Origin: Clostridium kluyveri DSM 555
Lineage (GTDB): Bacteria > Bacillota > Clostridia > Clostridiales > Clostridiaceae
Length of the DNA stretch: 64,000 nt
Reading direction: 5' to 3'
Assembly: GCF_000016505.1 (NCBI RefSeq)
Contig: NC_009706.1
Coordinates: forward strand, 868,001 to 932,000
Shown here: positions 17,204-26,261 of the stretch, piece after piece
Layout of the letters: every line of letters begins with the position of its first letter
Numbering within the stretch: the stretch's first letter is position 1
Notes under the pieces: model-generated
What the model saw: only the letters and a program-made list of their open reading frames with translations
Told to the model about the DNA's origin: nothing
The model's database searches: none
Program-made: the position numbers and the translations under genes

Positions 17204-18427
17204 TTATTTAGAAATTACAAATCTTCTTATAGTAAAGGAGACTATGAGAGTTAATATAAACATAATTGATATAAAAATTATGTATTTGTTTTTTATAATA
17301 TTTTCTATATGAGCAGAAGCCATTGTTTGTTTTTCATAATGGCTGGAGCTGCTTAGGAGATCCAATTTTCCTATATTTTTTCCTTTAAAGGATATGGTGG
17401 CCTCTTCAACTACTTCTCCTGTATTAAAAAACTTAACTGATAAATTTGAATTTTTTAAAGTAAAACTAGGAACAGCAGCATCATCTTTATTTTTAACATA
17501 GTAAAAATCAGAAGCTGCAGTCAGCGGAACAGAGATATTATTTTTATTATAAGTTGTAACTAAATCTCCTTTTGAATACAATTTTACAAGACTGAAATTG
17601 TCAAATCCAAAATTAAATAAAGATATGGAATCAGGAAAAAAAGTTTTATTTTTATCATGTACCAGAGCTACAATAAGACGCTGGCCATTTCTTGTAGCGG
17701 CAGATACGTAAGAGTGTAGAGATTGTGTTGTATATCCGGTTTTACCCCCTTCACAACCACTGTAATAGTAAGTTGAGTTTGGTTGTATCAATTTATTCTC
17801 ATTCCATACGCCTCTCTCCTTGGGAGATTTATTGGTAGGAGGAATAGTATAATATAATGTAGTAGCTATTTTTGAGTATTCGGGATTTTTACATAATTCT
17901 TTCATTATGAGAGCTAAATCCTTTGCGGAAGTTTTGTGTTTTTCGTCAAATAATCCACTGGGATTTACAAAGTTTGTATTATAAGCTCCAAGTTCATGTG
18001 CCTTTTTATTCATTTCAATTGCAAATTTCTCTGAGGAACCATTTCCTATATGTTCTGCTAATGCTTCTGCACAATCATTGGCTGAAGCTAATAAAAGACC
18101 ATACAGTAAATCTTTTACGGTTAACTCTTCACCTTCGTAAAGTCCTATTCTAGTTCCATCTACCAGAGGTGGATTTTTACCAACTGTTACTTTATCGTTT
18201 AAATTTGTATTTTCAAGGGTTAAGAGTGCAGTCATTATTTTTGTAGTGGATGCGGGAGGATAGGCAGAATCAGGATTTTTAGCATATAAAACCTCACCTG
18301 TTGTAGCATCTAAAATTACTGCACTATCGGCTGAAACAGAAGGAAGTGTTTGGGTGGCGTAAACGTTATAGGGATTAATATAACAGATAATTAGAAAAAA
18401 TAATATAAATGTAACTATTTTTTTCAT
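17204..18427 (-). CDS. D-alanyl-D-alanine carboxypeptidase (DacF/PBP5 type)
   Basis: This secreted, membrane-anchored low-molecular-weight PBP trims the terminal D-Ala from peptidoglycan stems. It has a signal peptide (1-25), SxxK as STTK with nucleophile S60 and K63, SAN in LASANDCAEA, and KTG in GGKTGYTT. Unusually for the amphipathic-helix anchors of PBP5, it ends in a clear membrane helix followed by RRFVISK. The ATG at 18427 is chosen because AAAGGAGG lies upstream on the minus strand. Length is 407 residues. Sporulation (DacF) versus vegetative (DacA) use is not decided. Confidence 0.93.
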   Translation of the reverse strand: MKKIVTFILFFLIICYINPYNVYATQTLPSVSADSAVILDATTGEVLYAKNPDSAYPPASTTKIMTALLTLENTNLNDKVTVGKNPPLVDGTRIGLYEGEELTVKDLLYGLLLASANDCAEALAEHIGNGSSEKFAIEMNKKAHELGAYNTNFVNPSGLFDEKHKTSAKDLALIMKELCKNPEYSKIATTLYYTIPPTNKSPKERGVWNENKLIQPNSTYYYSGCEGGKTGYTTQSLHSYVSAATRNGQRLIVALVHDKNKTFFPDSISLFNFGFDNFSLVKLYSKGDLVTTYNKNNISVPLTAASDFYYVKNKDDAAVPSFTLKNSNLSVKFFNTGEVVEEATISFKGKNIGKLDLLSSSSHYEKQTMASAHIENIIKNKYIIFISIMFILTLIVSFTIRRFVISK

Positions 18428-18673
18428 TTTTTCCTCCTTTAAGATAATCATTAAATATTATATCAAAAAAATGATATAGATGCGACAAATTTTTTTTTAA
18501 AGTTGTCAATAATTTAAATATAAACTGTGTATATAACGTATATTTTATTTTAAATTAAAAGTATATAAAGTTCCATATATCCTTAAATTATAGCCATTTT
18601 AGCTTATAATATAATGAAATTTACACAATTTTAATATTAATATTAAAATTTAAAAATTATTAGGAGGAAAAAA
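18428..18673. other. Divergent intergenic region, dacF-like / comEA
   Basis: These 246 bases are very AT-rich and must hold both divergent promoters. TATAAT-like blocks occur near 18606 on the plus strand, but no pair of boxes was convincing. No ORF or strong hairpin is seen. Confidence 0.5.
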
Positions 18674-19276
18674 GTGAAATATAAAAAGAAAATTATAGGT
18701 TCTGCTGTGATTTTAATAATATTTAGTTTATTTCTAATAGTATTTTATGTTAATTCAAAGTCTATAGATAATGTATCTAACAATAAAGAAGAGATATTTA
18801 AAGAACAGTCTGATGCAGGAGATATTACAGAACAGTCTTCCAGTGACATAACTGTTTATATAAATGGAGAAGTTAAAAGTCCCGGGGTATATAAATTAAA
18901 ACAAGATAGCAGGGTGCAGGATTTAGTAAAAGCATGTGGGGGCTTTACAAATGAAGCTAATAGTTATAAACTAAATTTGGCTAAAAAGTTAAAAGATGAG
19001 GACTATATATATGTAGACAAGAAGTCAGATAATGAAAATTTGCAATTACAAAATGGACTGCAGGGAGAAACATCGGAAAATGCAAAAATAAATATAAATA
19101 CTGCTACTAAAGAAGAATTAAAAACCATACCTGGCATAGGAGATGTAACTGCACAAAAAATTATGGATTATAGGGAACAAAATGGAGGCTTTTCATCAAT
19201 AGAGGATTTAAAGAATGTAGATAGAATAGGAGATAAAACTTTAGAAAAGATAAAAGATAAGGTAGATATAAGGTAA
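18674..19276 (+). CDS. comEA: ComEA-family DNA-binding protein
   Basis: ComEA is the membrane-anchored double-strand DNA receptor of the natural transformation machinery. The 200-residue protein has an N-terminal membrane anchor (about 5-27), an SLBB domain (about 55-115, ITVYINGEVKSPGVYKL) and a C-terminal helix-hairpin-helix pair (ININTATKEELKTIPGIGDVTAQKIMDYR). The start is GTG behind AGGAGG. ComEC is about 5.1 kb downstream, separated by three unrelated genes, so the competence operon is dispersed here. Confidence 0.92.
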   Translation: MKYKKKIIGSAVILIIFSLFLIVFYVNSKSIDNVSNNKEEIFKEQSDAGDITEQSSSDITVYINGEVKSPGVYKLKQDSRVQDLVKACGGFTNEANSYKLNLAKKLKDEDYIYVDKKSDNENLQLQNGLQGETSENAKININTATKEELKTIPGIGDVTAQKIMDYREQNGGFSSIEDLKNVDRIGDKTLEKIKDKVDIR

Positions 19277-19330
19277 ACTGAAGCTAGGGTTTATTTCAAA
19301 ATATGTAGTATGAAGTAATTATTGATACTT

Positions 19331-19397
19331 TTTGATTTTTAGAAAATTGAGATGGAGAAGAGTGTTTTTTAGCAAACTCTATCTCAATTTAATCAAA
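19331..19397 (+). repeat. Long hairpin element, copy 2 (upstream of aminotransferase)
   Basis: A 14-bp stem (19344-19357 with 19377-19390, one G-U pair) is extended by a 7-bp outer stem (tttgatt/aatcaaa) across a left-side bulge. The loop contains aagagtgttttttagcaaactc, clearly related to the hairpin at 13154-13213. It precedes the aminotransferase start by 45 bases. Confidence 0.75.
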
Positions 19398-19401
19398 ACT
19401 T

Positions 19402-19410
19402 GATATAATG
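19402..19410 (+). promoter_or_regulatory. Extended -10 promoter for the aminotransferase gene
   Basis: TGATATAAT lies just after the long hairpin and about 32 bases before the ATG; the preceding bases offer no -35 box because they form the hairpin. Confidence 0.45.
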
Positions 19411-19441
19411 GATATATATTATAGTATATGGAGGAAAAAAT

Positions 19442-20632
19442 ATGTTGTCAAAAGATATGGTACAATTAGGAAGCAGGAGATCTACTATTAGAGAGATATT
19501 TGAGTTTGGCAGGAAAAGGGCAGCTATAGTTGGAAGAGATAAGGTATATGATTTTAGCCTTGGAAATCCTAACGTCCCATCACCAGATTCAGTAAAAAAT
19601 GCAATTTTAGATATATTGGATCATGAAAAATCTACTGCTGTACACGGGTATACAAGTGCGCAGGGAGATGATAATGTAAGAGATGTAATTACCAGGTCTA
19701 TAAATAAAAAATTTGATACAAATTTTACAAAAGATAATCTATATATGACTGTAGGTGCTGCAGCATCTATAAGTATATGCTTTAAGGCGTTAACAAATCC
19801 GGGAGATGAATTTATTACCTTTGCACCATTTTTCCCGGAATATAAGTGTTTTGTGGAACAGGGTTCAGGAGGAAAACTTGTTGTTGTACCTGCTGACACA
19901 GAAAACTTTCAGGTGAATTTCTTGGAATTTAAAAAGAGAATTAACAAAAGGACAAAGGCCGTTATTGTCAACTCTCCTAATAATCCATCAGGAGCTGTTT
20001 ATTCAGAAGATACTATATTAAAGCTGGTATCTATTTTAGAGGCTAAATCTAAAGAATATGGACATGCAATCTATTTAATATCTGATGAACCCTATAGGGA
20101 AATTGTGTATTCAGGAGTTGAAGTGCCTTATATTACTAAATATTATAAGAATACTTTTGTTTGTTATTCCTATAGTAAGTCATTATCACTGCCGGGAGAA
20201 AGAATAGGATACATAGTTGTGCCTAGTGAAATGGATAATTTTAAAGATACTTATGCTGCTGTTTGCGGAGCAGGTAGAATACTTGGCTATGTTAATGCAC
20301 CTAGTTTATTCCAAAAAGTTGTTGCAAAGTGTGTGGGCCAGACTTCAGATATTTCAATCTATGAAACAAATAAAAATCTGCTGTATAAGGGATTAATAGA
20401 AATGGGCTACAGATGTGTAGAGCCACAGGGGGCATTTTATTTATTTCCTCAATCCCTAGAATCTGATGCAAATTTATTCTGTGAGAAGGCTAGAAAATAT
20501 GATCTTTTAATGGTGCCTGGAGATGATTTTGGATGTCCTGGTCATGTTAGAATCTCTTATTGTGTGGAGACACAGCAGATTATAAATGCACTACCTGTAT
20601 TTAAAAAATTAGCAGAGGAGTATAAAAAATAA
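19442..20632 (+). CDS. PLP-dependent class I/II aminotransferase
   Basis: This fold-type I aminotransferase, about the length of aspartate aminotransferase-like enzymes (396 residues), has the PLP-binding lysine K246 in YSYSKSLSLPGERIGY, the NSPNNPSG motif and SDEPYRE. The substrate is not evident; clostridial relatives are usually annotated only as aminotransferases. GGAGG lies upstream of the ATG. It is a single gene preceded by an unusual hairpin and its own promoter. The next gene, an AEC transporter, is 51 bases downstream and may be co-transcribed, hinting at amino- or organic-acid metabolism. Confidence 0.9.
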   Translation: MLSKDMVQLGSRRSTIREIFEFGRKRAAIVGRDKVYDFSLGNPNVPSPDSVKNAILDILDHEKSTAVHGYTSAQGDDNVRDVITRSINKKFDTNFTKDNLYMTVGAAASISICFKALTNPGDEFITFAPFFPEYKCFVEQGSGGKLVVVPADTENFQVNFLEFKKRINKRTKAVIVNSPNNPSGAVYSEDTILKLVSILEAKSKEYGHAIYLISDEPYREIVYSGVEVPYITKYYKNTFVCYSYSKSLSLPGERIGYIVVPSEMDNFKDTYAAVCGAGRILGYVNAPSLFQKVVAKCVGQTSDISIYETNKNLLYKGLIEMGYRCVEPQGAFYLFPQSLESDANLFCEKARKYDLLMVPGDDFGCPGHVRISYCVETQQIINALPVFKKLAEEYKK

Positions 20633-20683
20633 TATTTTAGACCAAGGGCTTTTAAATAATGATTTATCATAAAAGGGGATTGT

Positions 20684-21595
20684 ATGATACTAAATACAGT
20701 AGTTAAACAAATAGCATCGTTATTTATAATTTCAGTAATAGGTTTTTATTGCGGTAAAAAAGACATTATTGATGAAAATTTTTCAAATCAGCTTTCTAAA
20801 TTATTATTAGAGGTAACGCTTCCTCTTTTAATTATATCCTCTTTTAGTTTCACTTATGAAAGGGCTATAGTAAATAATATAGTAAAAGCATTTATTTATG
20901 CAGTGCTTATATTTGCTATAACTCCTTTAATGGTAAAACCTTTATTGATGAAAATTGGAAAGGAAAAAAGAGATGTGCTTCAATTTGCCATGGTATTTTC
21001 AAATTGTGGCTTTATGGGATTCCCCATAACTCAAAGTATTTTTGGAAATGAAGGAATCATATATGCATCTATATTCAATATGGTTTTTAATATTTTTGTG
21101 TGGACTTATGGAATAATGTTGTTCAGCGAAATAAAAACTATTCGAGAAATTGGTAAAATATTAAAGAATCCAGGAATAATATCTGCTTTAATTGGAATTT
21201 TAATTATGATTTTTTCCATAAAAGTGCCTTCAGTATTTCAAGATGCCATGAAGGCAGTAGGGGGATTAACCACCCCTATATCCATGCTTATAATAGGAAG
21301 TTTATTATCAAAATCTAATTTTAAAAATCTTATTAATGATGCAAGTATGTATTATGGGACTTTTATTAAGCTTTTGTTTATACCTGCAGCTTTATATATA
21401 GTTTCAATTTTTTTAAAAGAAAACTCTATAGTTATGAAAACTTTTATTTTAATGCAGGCTATGCCGGCAGGTGCAACAACTTCACTTTTTGCAGAGAATT
21501 TTAATAAGGGAAAAGAATATTCTGTATTCATAGTTTCTTTGTCAACGCTTTTCTCCATGCTTACAATACCTTTGATAATTAAGTTTTGCTTATGA
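20684..21595 (+). CDS. AEC (auxin efflux carrier) family transporter
   Basis: The 303-residue protein has about ten membrane helices in two halves. It contains the family's LLLEVTLPLLIISSF and FSNCGFMGFPI regions, and QAMPAGATTSLFAE in the second half. Bacterial AEC members export or import carboxylates such as malate, but no substrate can be assigned. AAAGGGGAT precedes the ATG. It follows the aminotransferase and precedes the degenerate P-type ATPase, which has a separate 174-base leader. Confidence 0.88.
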   Translation: MILNTVVKQIASLFIISVIGFYCGKKDIIDENFSNQLSKLLLEVTLPLLIISSFSFTYERAIVNNIVKAFIYAVLIFAITPLMVKPLLMKIGKEKRDVLQFAMVFSNCGFMGFPITQSIFGNEGIIYASIFNMVFNIFVWTYGIMLFSEIKTIREIGKILKNPGIISALIGILIMIFSIKVPSVFQDAMKAVGGLTTPISMLIIGSLLSKSNFKNLINDASMYYGTFIKLLFIPAALYIVSIFLKENSIVMKTFILMQAMPAGATTSLFAENFNKGKEYSVFIVSLSTLFSMLTIPLIIKFCL

Positions 21596-21787
21596 TAATT
21601 TAAAAGGTGATGGGAAAATTTACATAAATATATTTAAAAAGCTGGTTTATTTCAGTTATATGTTAAAGTATATTATAGTATAAATCGATTATTATATAAG
21701 ATGATAAATATTATTTGATAATAAAGTAAAATAAGTTAGATTTATGTATTTTAACAGTGTTTTGTTTATATGGGAAGGTGTTGGGGT

Positions 21788-24376
21788 ATGATTAATTGGC
21801 ATAGACATCCGTGGAGTGAAGTAGTAAAAGAATTAAACAGTAATGTATATTATGGACTGGAAGATGATCAAATAGAACTCTGCAGGGAGAAATATGGGAA
21901 AAATAAAATTATTATGCCTTCTACCAAAGGGCTATTTTATCTTATGTTTATACAATTTAGAGAAATTTGGATTGTATTTTTAATTTTATGTATAGTTATG
22001 TTTATATATTTAGATATGTTTATATATGCAGTTGTATCCTTAGCTATTATATTTTTTAATATGTTATATGCAGCACTTGAAAGATATAAAGAAGAGAAAA
22101 ATATTAAAGAATTACAAAAATTAAATTTAGGCATGGCAAGAGTAATAAGAAATGGAAGAACTGTAAAAGTACCTTCAGAAGAACTTGTAGTAGGGGATAT
22201 AGTTATTGTAGGTGAAAGAGAAGGAATACCTGCCGACATGAGAATCATAGAAAGTAATGATTTAAAAGTTGATGAGTGTTCTGTTACAGGGGAGAATTTT
22301 ATATCTGAAAAATATGAATCTAAGATAGATGATAAAGAATTACTTTTGTCAGATATGAAAAATATATTGTTTAAATCATCTTCTGTAGTGTCAGGAGATG
22401 GTACAGGTATAGTGGTATCGGTAGGCATGGATACAGAAGTGGCTAATATGGTCAAGCTTTTAATTGAAGAAGGAACAGAAAAAAAATCTTTTGGCTTTAG
22501 ACTTCATAAAATTTTAAATATGTTTACTTTGATTTCCATGGGAGTTCTTGCGGTTATTCAATTAATATTGACTTTTATATTTAAACAAAATTTTTATGAT
22601 AATTTAAAAGAATTATCCATTATATTTTTGAGTTCCATTCCTCAGGTAATGATTATAATAATTTTATTTTCAGGTACTATATTATTTAAGAAGTTAATAA
22701 AAAAGAAAGTTTTTTTCAAGGGCTTATCTAGTTTGGAAAAGCTTTCAAGAGTCTCAGCTATTTGTACGGACAAAGTAGGAGCCTTTTCTAAAAATAAGAT
22801 GGAGATTGTAAAGGCTTACGACAGTAATGGATTTATTGATGTAAATGAGGAAGTTTTAAAAGAAAATATGGGGAAGAGTCTATACAGGATGTTAAGTATA
22901 GGTATATTGTGTAATGACATTAGATCTGTTAAAGTAGATGTGGAAAATTCCAGAGAAAATTTAGTGGAGTTAGCTTTAGTGAGATTCGGACAACAAAATG
23001 GCATTTATAAAGGAGAATTGGATGAAAGCAATAATAGAATATTTCAAATTTTATTTGACAGTGAGAGGCGTATAATGACAACTGTAAATAAAATGAGTAA
23101 AAAGTATAGAGCCAATGTAAAAGGGGCACCAGATTCTATTATAGCTAGGTGCACCCATATATTTAAAAATGGTGTGGAAGTTGAGATAACAGATGAAGAT
23201 ATAAAAGCTATAAAAGATTGGAATATTAATATGTCCAATGAATGCCTGTATGTGGTAGGATTCGCCTATAGAAATTTCAATTATGAACCTAGTGTTAAAG
23301 AGAATATTGAAAGTAATTTGGTATTTGTAGGATTAATTGGCTTTGATAATATGTTAAAAGAAAATGCAGTGGAGTCTATTAAAAAATCAGTAGCTCTTTC
23401 TATTAGACCCATTATAATTACAGAAGATAATAAGCTTACATCACTAGCCATAGGAAAAAAACTGAAGATTGTATCTAGGCTTCACCAAATATTATCTGGA
23501 GTGGAAATAGATAATATGACAGAGAGTGAATTTAAACGTATCGGAGAAAAAGTAAATATTTTCTGCAGGGTAAATTCCAAGCATAAGGTACAGATAGTAA
23601 AGGCATTAAAGAGTTATGGATATGTAACTGCAATAACAGGGTGGAAGCTTACTGATTTACCTGCTCTTAAAATATCTAATGTTGGGATAACTAATACAAA
23701 AAGCAAAATAGTAAAGAGATTATGTGATATATTTACTGATAATATAGATTTTATGAATATTTTAGGTACTATAGAGGATTCAAGAAAGATAATGAAAGTA
23801 TTTAAAAAAATAATTGTCTATATTATAAGCTGCAATTTTGCACTTTTAATATTTTTAATGGGAAGTTTTTTATTTGATTTTCATATTGTAAATAATATTA
23901 TTATAGAATCTTTTTGGTTTAATAGCATACTTATGTTTTTATCTATTTTAGCCCTTATATACCAGTATAAAGAGGAAGAAGGAGACTATACGTACTATTC
24001 TATTGATAAAAGTATAGTTATAGATAATTTTACATTTATCATAACTGGCGGATTTCTAATGGGAATTGTGGCCTTTATAGGTTTTTATGTAGGTAATCTG
24101 TACAAAGTTCAATTTGATCTTTTAACTTCTCTCTGGATTTTAAATACCTGTGCAGTAATATTTACTTATAGCTTTTCCAATAAAAAGTTTTTTCAAAATA
24201 AGGTATCTAACTTAATTATAATTATAAGTTTGCTTATTCAATTTGCAGCAGTGTCAATTATAAGTAATTTTATGATTTTATCTAATAGTATTTATTTAAA
24301 AATATTTTTAATATGTATTTTAATATGGGTTATTTTCTGTGTATTTTATAAATTTCAAAGAGAAGAATTTGTTTAG
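21788..24376 (+). CDS. Degenerate P-type cation ATPase homologue, probably inactive
   Basis: The 862-residue protein follows the P2-type ATPase layout: N-terminal cytoplasmic region, A domain (about 100-215), paired membrane helices, P and N domains, and six C-terminal helices. Key motifs are altered. DKTGTLT is DKVGAFS (D328 kept, both threonines lost). TGDGVNDAPAL is TGWKLTDLPAL (617-627; first aspartate replaced by W619, D623 kept). TGES is TGEN, TGD is TED, and the helix-4 PEGLP is SIPQV. KGAPD (445-449) is intact. No stops or frameshifts interrupt it, so it is maintained as a protein. Start at 21788 follows GGAAGGTG by 8 bases. It directly precedes comEC. Function is unknown; transport by phosphorylation looks unlikely. 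Confidence 0.82.
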   Translation: MINWHRHPWSEVVKELNSNVYYGLEDDQIELCREKYGKNKIIMPSTKGLFYLMFIQFREIWIVFLILCIVMFIYLDMFIYAVVSLAIIFFNMLYAALERYKEEKNIKELQKLNLGMARVIRNGRTVKVPSEELVVGDIVIVGEREGIPADMRIIESNDLKVDECSVTGENFISEKYESKIDDKELLLSDMKNILFKSSSVVSGDGTGIVVSVGMDTEVANMVKLLIEEGTEKKSFGFRLHKILNMFTLISMGVLAVIQLILTFIFKQNFYDNLKELSIIFLSSIPQVMIIIILFSGTILFKKLIKKKVFFKGLSSLEKLSRVSAICTDKVGAFSKNKMEIVKAYDSNGFIDVNEEVLKENMGKSLYRMLSIGILCNDIRSVKVDVENSRENLVELALVRFGQQNGIYKGELDESNNRIFQILFDSERRIMTTVNKMSKKYRANVKGAPDSIIARCTHIFKNGVEVEITDEDIKAIKDWNINMSNECLYVVGFAYRNFNYEPSVKENIESNLVFVGLIGFDNMLKENAVESIKKSVALSIRPIIITEDNKLTSLAIGKKLKIVSRLHQILSGVEIDNMTESEFKRIGEKVNIFCRVNSKHKVQIVKALKSYGYVTAITGWKLTDLPALKISNVGITNTKSKIVKRLCDIFTDNIDFMNILGTIEDSRKIMKVFKKIIVYIISCNFALLIFLMGSFLFDFHIVNNIIIESFWFNSILMFLSILALIYQYKEEEGDYTYYSIDKSIVIDNFTFIITGGFLMGIVAFIGFYVGNLYKVQFDLLTSLWILNTCAVIFTYSFSNKKFFQNKVSNLIIIISLLIQFAAVSIISNFMILSNSIYLKIFLICILIWVIFCVFYKFQREEFV

Positions 24377-24407
24377 CCTGTTATTTTTAGGATAAAATAA
24401 TAACAGG
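24377..24407 (+). promoter_or_regulatory. Hairpin overlapping the comEC ribosome site
   Basis: Arms cctgttatt (24377-24385) and aataacagg (24399-24407) pair, and the right arm includes the first bases of the AGGAGGTGG ribosome site of comEC. It starts right after the upstream stop codon. It could be opened by ribosomes finishing the previous gene, giving translational coupling. Confidence 0.45.
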
Positions 24408-24417
24408 AGGTGGTTTT

Positions 24418-26223
24418 TTGTATAGTAAATATAGTATAAAAAAGCCACTGGTGTTTTATTCCATTTCATTGGCGGCGGGTTGTATATCCGCCATAACATT
24501 TCTGGATAACATTTTTATAGCAGCGGTGCTCGCTGTTTCTTTTTTTATTATGGTATTATTGACTTTAGAAACTAAATTTTGTATTTTAAATATGTTGTTT
24601 TTTATTTTTGGAGTAGTATCTTTTAATGTATATTTTTATGTAGATATTAAAGAAGCTACTGAAATTAGAGTAGTGGAAAAGAAAGATTACTATTTTATAG
24701 GAGATTTCAAGGGGAGAAAAATTGTATTGAACGGGAAAGTGAATCTACTTCAAGAGGGACAAAAAATAGAGGCACAGGGGAGTTTCAAGAGAAATGCTTA
24801 TATAGACAGGGGTATAGTTGGAAACTATACTTTAGAACAATATAAGGTGTGTGGAAATGATGTAATATATGATATTTATGAATTTAAAAGGAATATATAT
24901 GAAAAATTTAAAGAGGCAATAGGGGAAAGCAGAGCAGCTATGGTTATGTCACTTTGTTATGGAGAAACTGATTACATGAGTGAAGATCAAATGGAAGATT
25001 TTCAAAAGCTTGGAATAATTCACGCTGTAAGTGTATCAGGATTTCATATGGTCATAATATATAAAACACTGGAATTTATATTTGGTCTTAAAGTGGCTGT
25101 GGGTATATCCATTTTATACGTAATTTTTACAGGCATGGGTGCTGCTACTATGAGATCCTTCATAATGATATTAATATTTAAACTATCCAAAATATTTTTA
25201 AAAGAATATGACAGCATATCTTCTTTGAGCTTATCAGCTTTGATCTTAATGGCTGTAAAACCTTATTATATAGTAAATATTGGATTTGGACTTTCTTTTT
25301 TAGCAACTCTTGGAATAATATTATATAATGAAAAAATCTATAGAAAGTTGTTTAAGCTGCCGTCTAAAATTGCCAGTAATATAAGTCTTAGTCTAAGTTC
25401 TCAAATATTTTCCATGCCTTATATAGCTTTTACAATTAAAAACTTTAGTTTAGGATTTATAATGGGAAATTTATTCCTCATTCCTTTATTTTCGGCCATA
25501 GTAATTTTAGGAAATTCAGCATTGTGTTTGTACTTTATTAAACCTGTATTTAAAGTCATTTCCTGGACTATAAATTTTATTTTTATTTTGGAAGAAGCTT
25601 TTAACGAAATCATTTTAAAGTTCTGCCCTGATATAATTTACTTTAAATATATAGATGGAGTAATTATAATTATAACCTATATAAGTTTTCTTATGTATAG
25701 ATATGGACATAAAAGTTTTAAATATATCCCTGCAATTTGCGCAGTGTTAGTTTTCTTTCAAAGTTATAATTTTTTCCCTACCATAACTTTTATGAATAAT
25801 AATAATGGGGAAGCTGTAATTATAAGAAAGGGTTTTAATAAGGTTTTTATATGTAATTACGATTATATTAATACTCGCTGGATAAGTGACATAAAGGATA
25901 ATGAACAAATAGAAAAAATAGTGACCAATCCTGAAAAAAATTTTATATGTAGACTAGATAAACATATATATTTGAAAGTATATGATAATTTAGATACCTC
26001 TATGAAAATTAAATTTTATGATGAGGATAAAGAATTCAATTTTTTATTGACTAAGTATTATAAAGACCATATAGAAGTTTTTAGAAAAGATAATTGTATA
26101 TATATACCTAAAATAAAATTGACTAATAAATATATTAATGAAAGTTATAAAAAATATTCATTAAATGATGAAGAAAGTGTGGAGTATGGTATAATACTAA
26201 ATAGACTTTTTAGAATCAAATAA
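24418..26223 (+). CDS. comEC: ComEC/Rec2-type DNA uptake channel, no hydrolase domain
   Basis: The protein has N-terminal membrane helices, an OB-like soluble loop (about 85-140) and the Competence domain with VSVSGFHMVII and GMGAATMRSF. In most ComEC proteins (about 750-800 residues) a metallo-beta-lactamase-like nuclease domain follows. Here the protein is 601 residues and its C-terminal 160 residues show no HxHxDH motif, so that domain is missing or degenerate. It starts at TTG behind AGGAGGTGG. The channel may still pass DNA if a separate nuclease acts, or the system may be vestigial. holA follows 38 bases later, as in many Firmicutes. Confidence 0.85.
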   Translation: MYSKYSIKKPLVFYSISLAAGCISAITFLDNIFIAAVLAVSFFIMVLLTLETKFCILNMLFFIFGVVSFNVYFYVDIKEATEIRVVEKKDYYFIGDFKGRKIVLNGKVNLLQEGQKIEAQGSFKRNAYIDRGIVGNYTLEQYKVCGNDVIYDIYEFKRNIYEKFKEAIGESRAAMVMSLCYGETDYMSEDQMEDFQKLGIIHAVSVSGFHMVIIYKTLEFIFGLKVAVGISILYVIFTGMGAATMRSFIMILIFKLSKIFLKEYDSISSLSLSALILMAVKPYYIVNIGFGLSFLATLGIILYNEKIYRKLFKLPSKIASNISLSLSSQIFSMPYIAFTIKNFSLGFIMGNLFLIPLFSAIVILGNSALCLYFIKPVFKVISWTINFIFILEEAFNEIILKFCPDIIYFKYIDGVIIIITYISFLMYRYGHKSFKYIPAICAVLVFFQSYNFFPTITFMNNNNGEAVIIRKGFNKVFICNYDYINTRWISDIKDNEQIEKIVTNPEKNFICRLDKHIYLKVYDNLDTSMKIKFYDEDKEFNFLLTKYYKDHIEVFRKDNCIYIPKIKLTNKYINESYKKYSLNDEESVEYGIILNRLFRIK

Positions 26224-26261
26224 TATTTAATTCTATTTAAATAAAATGGAAGTGATTATAA

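Noticed and set aside
18428-18673. Transposable element or small RNA between the carboxypeptidase and comEA genes
   Set aside because: Only AT-rich sequence without repeats, paired arms or promoter-terminator pair was seen.
21937-22455. 172-residue minus-strand frame opposite the P-type ATPase homologue
   Set aside because: Ser/Ile-rich shadow of the sense frame with no ribosome site or family motif.
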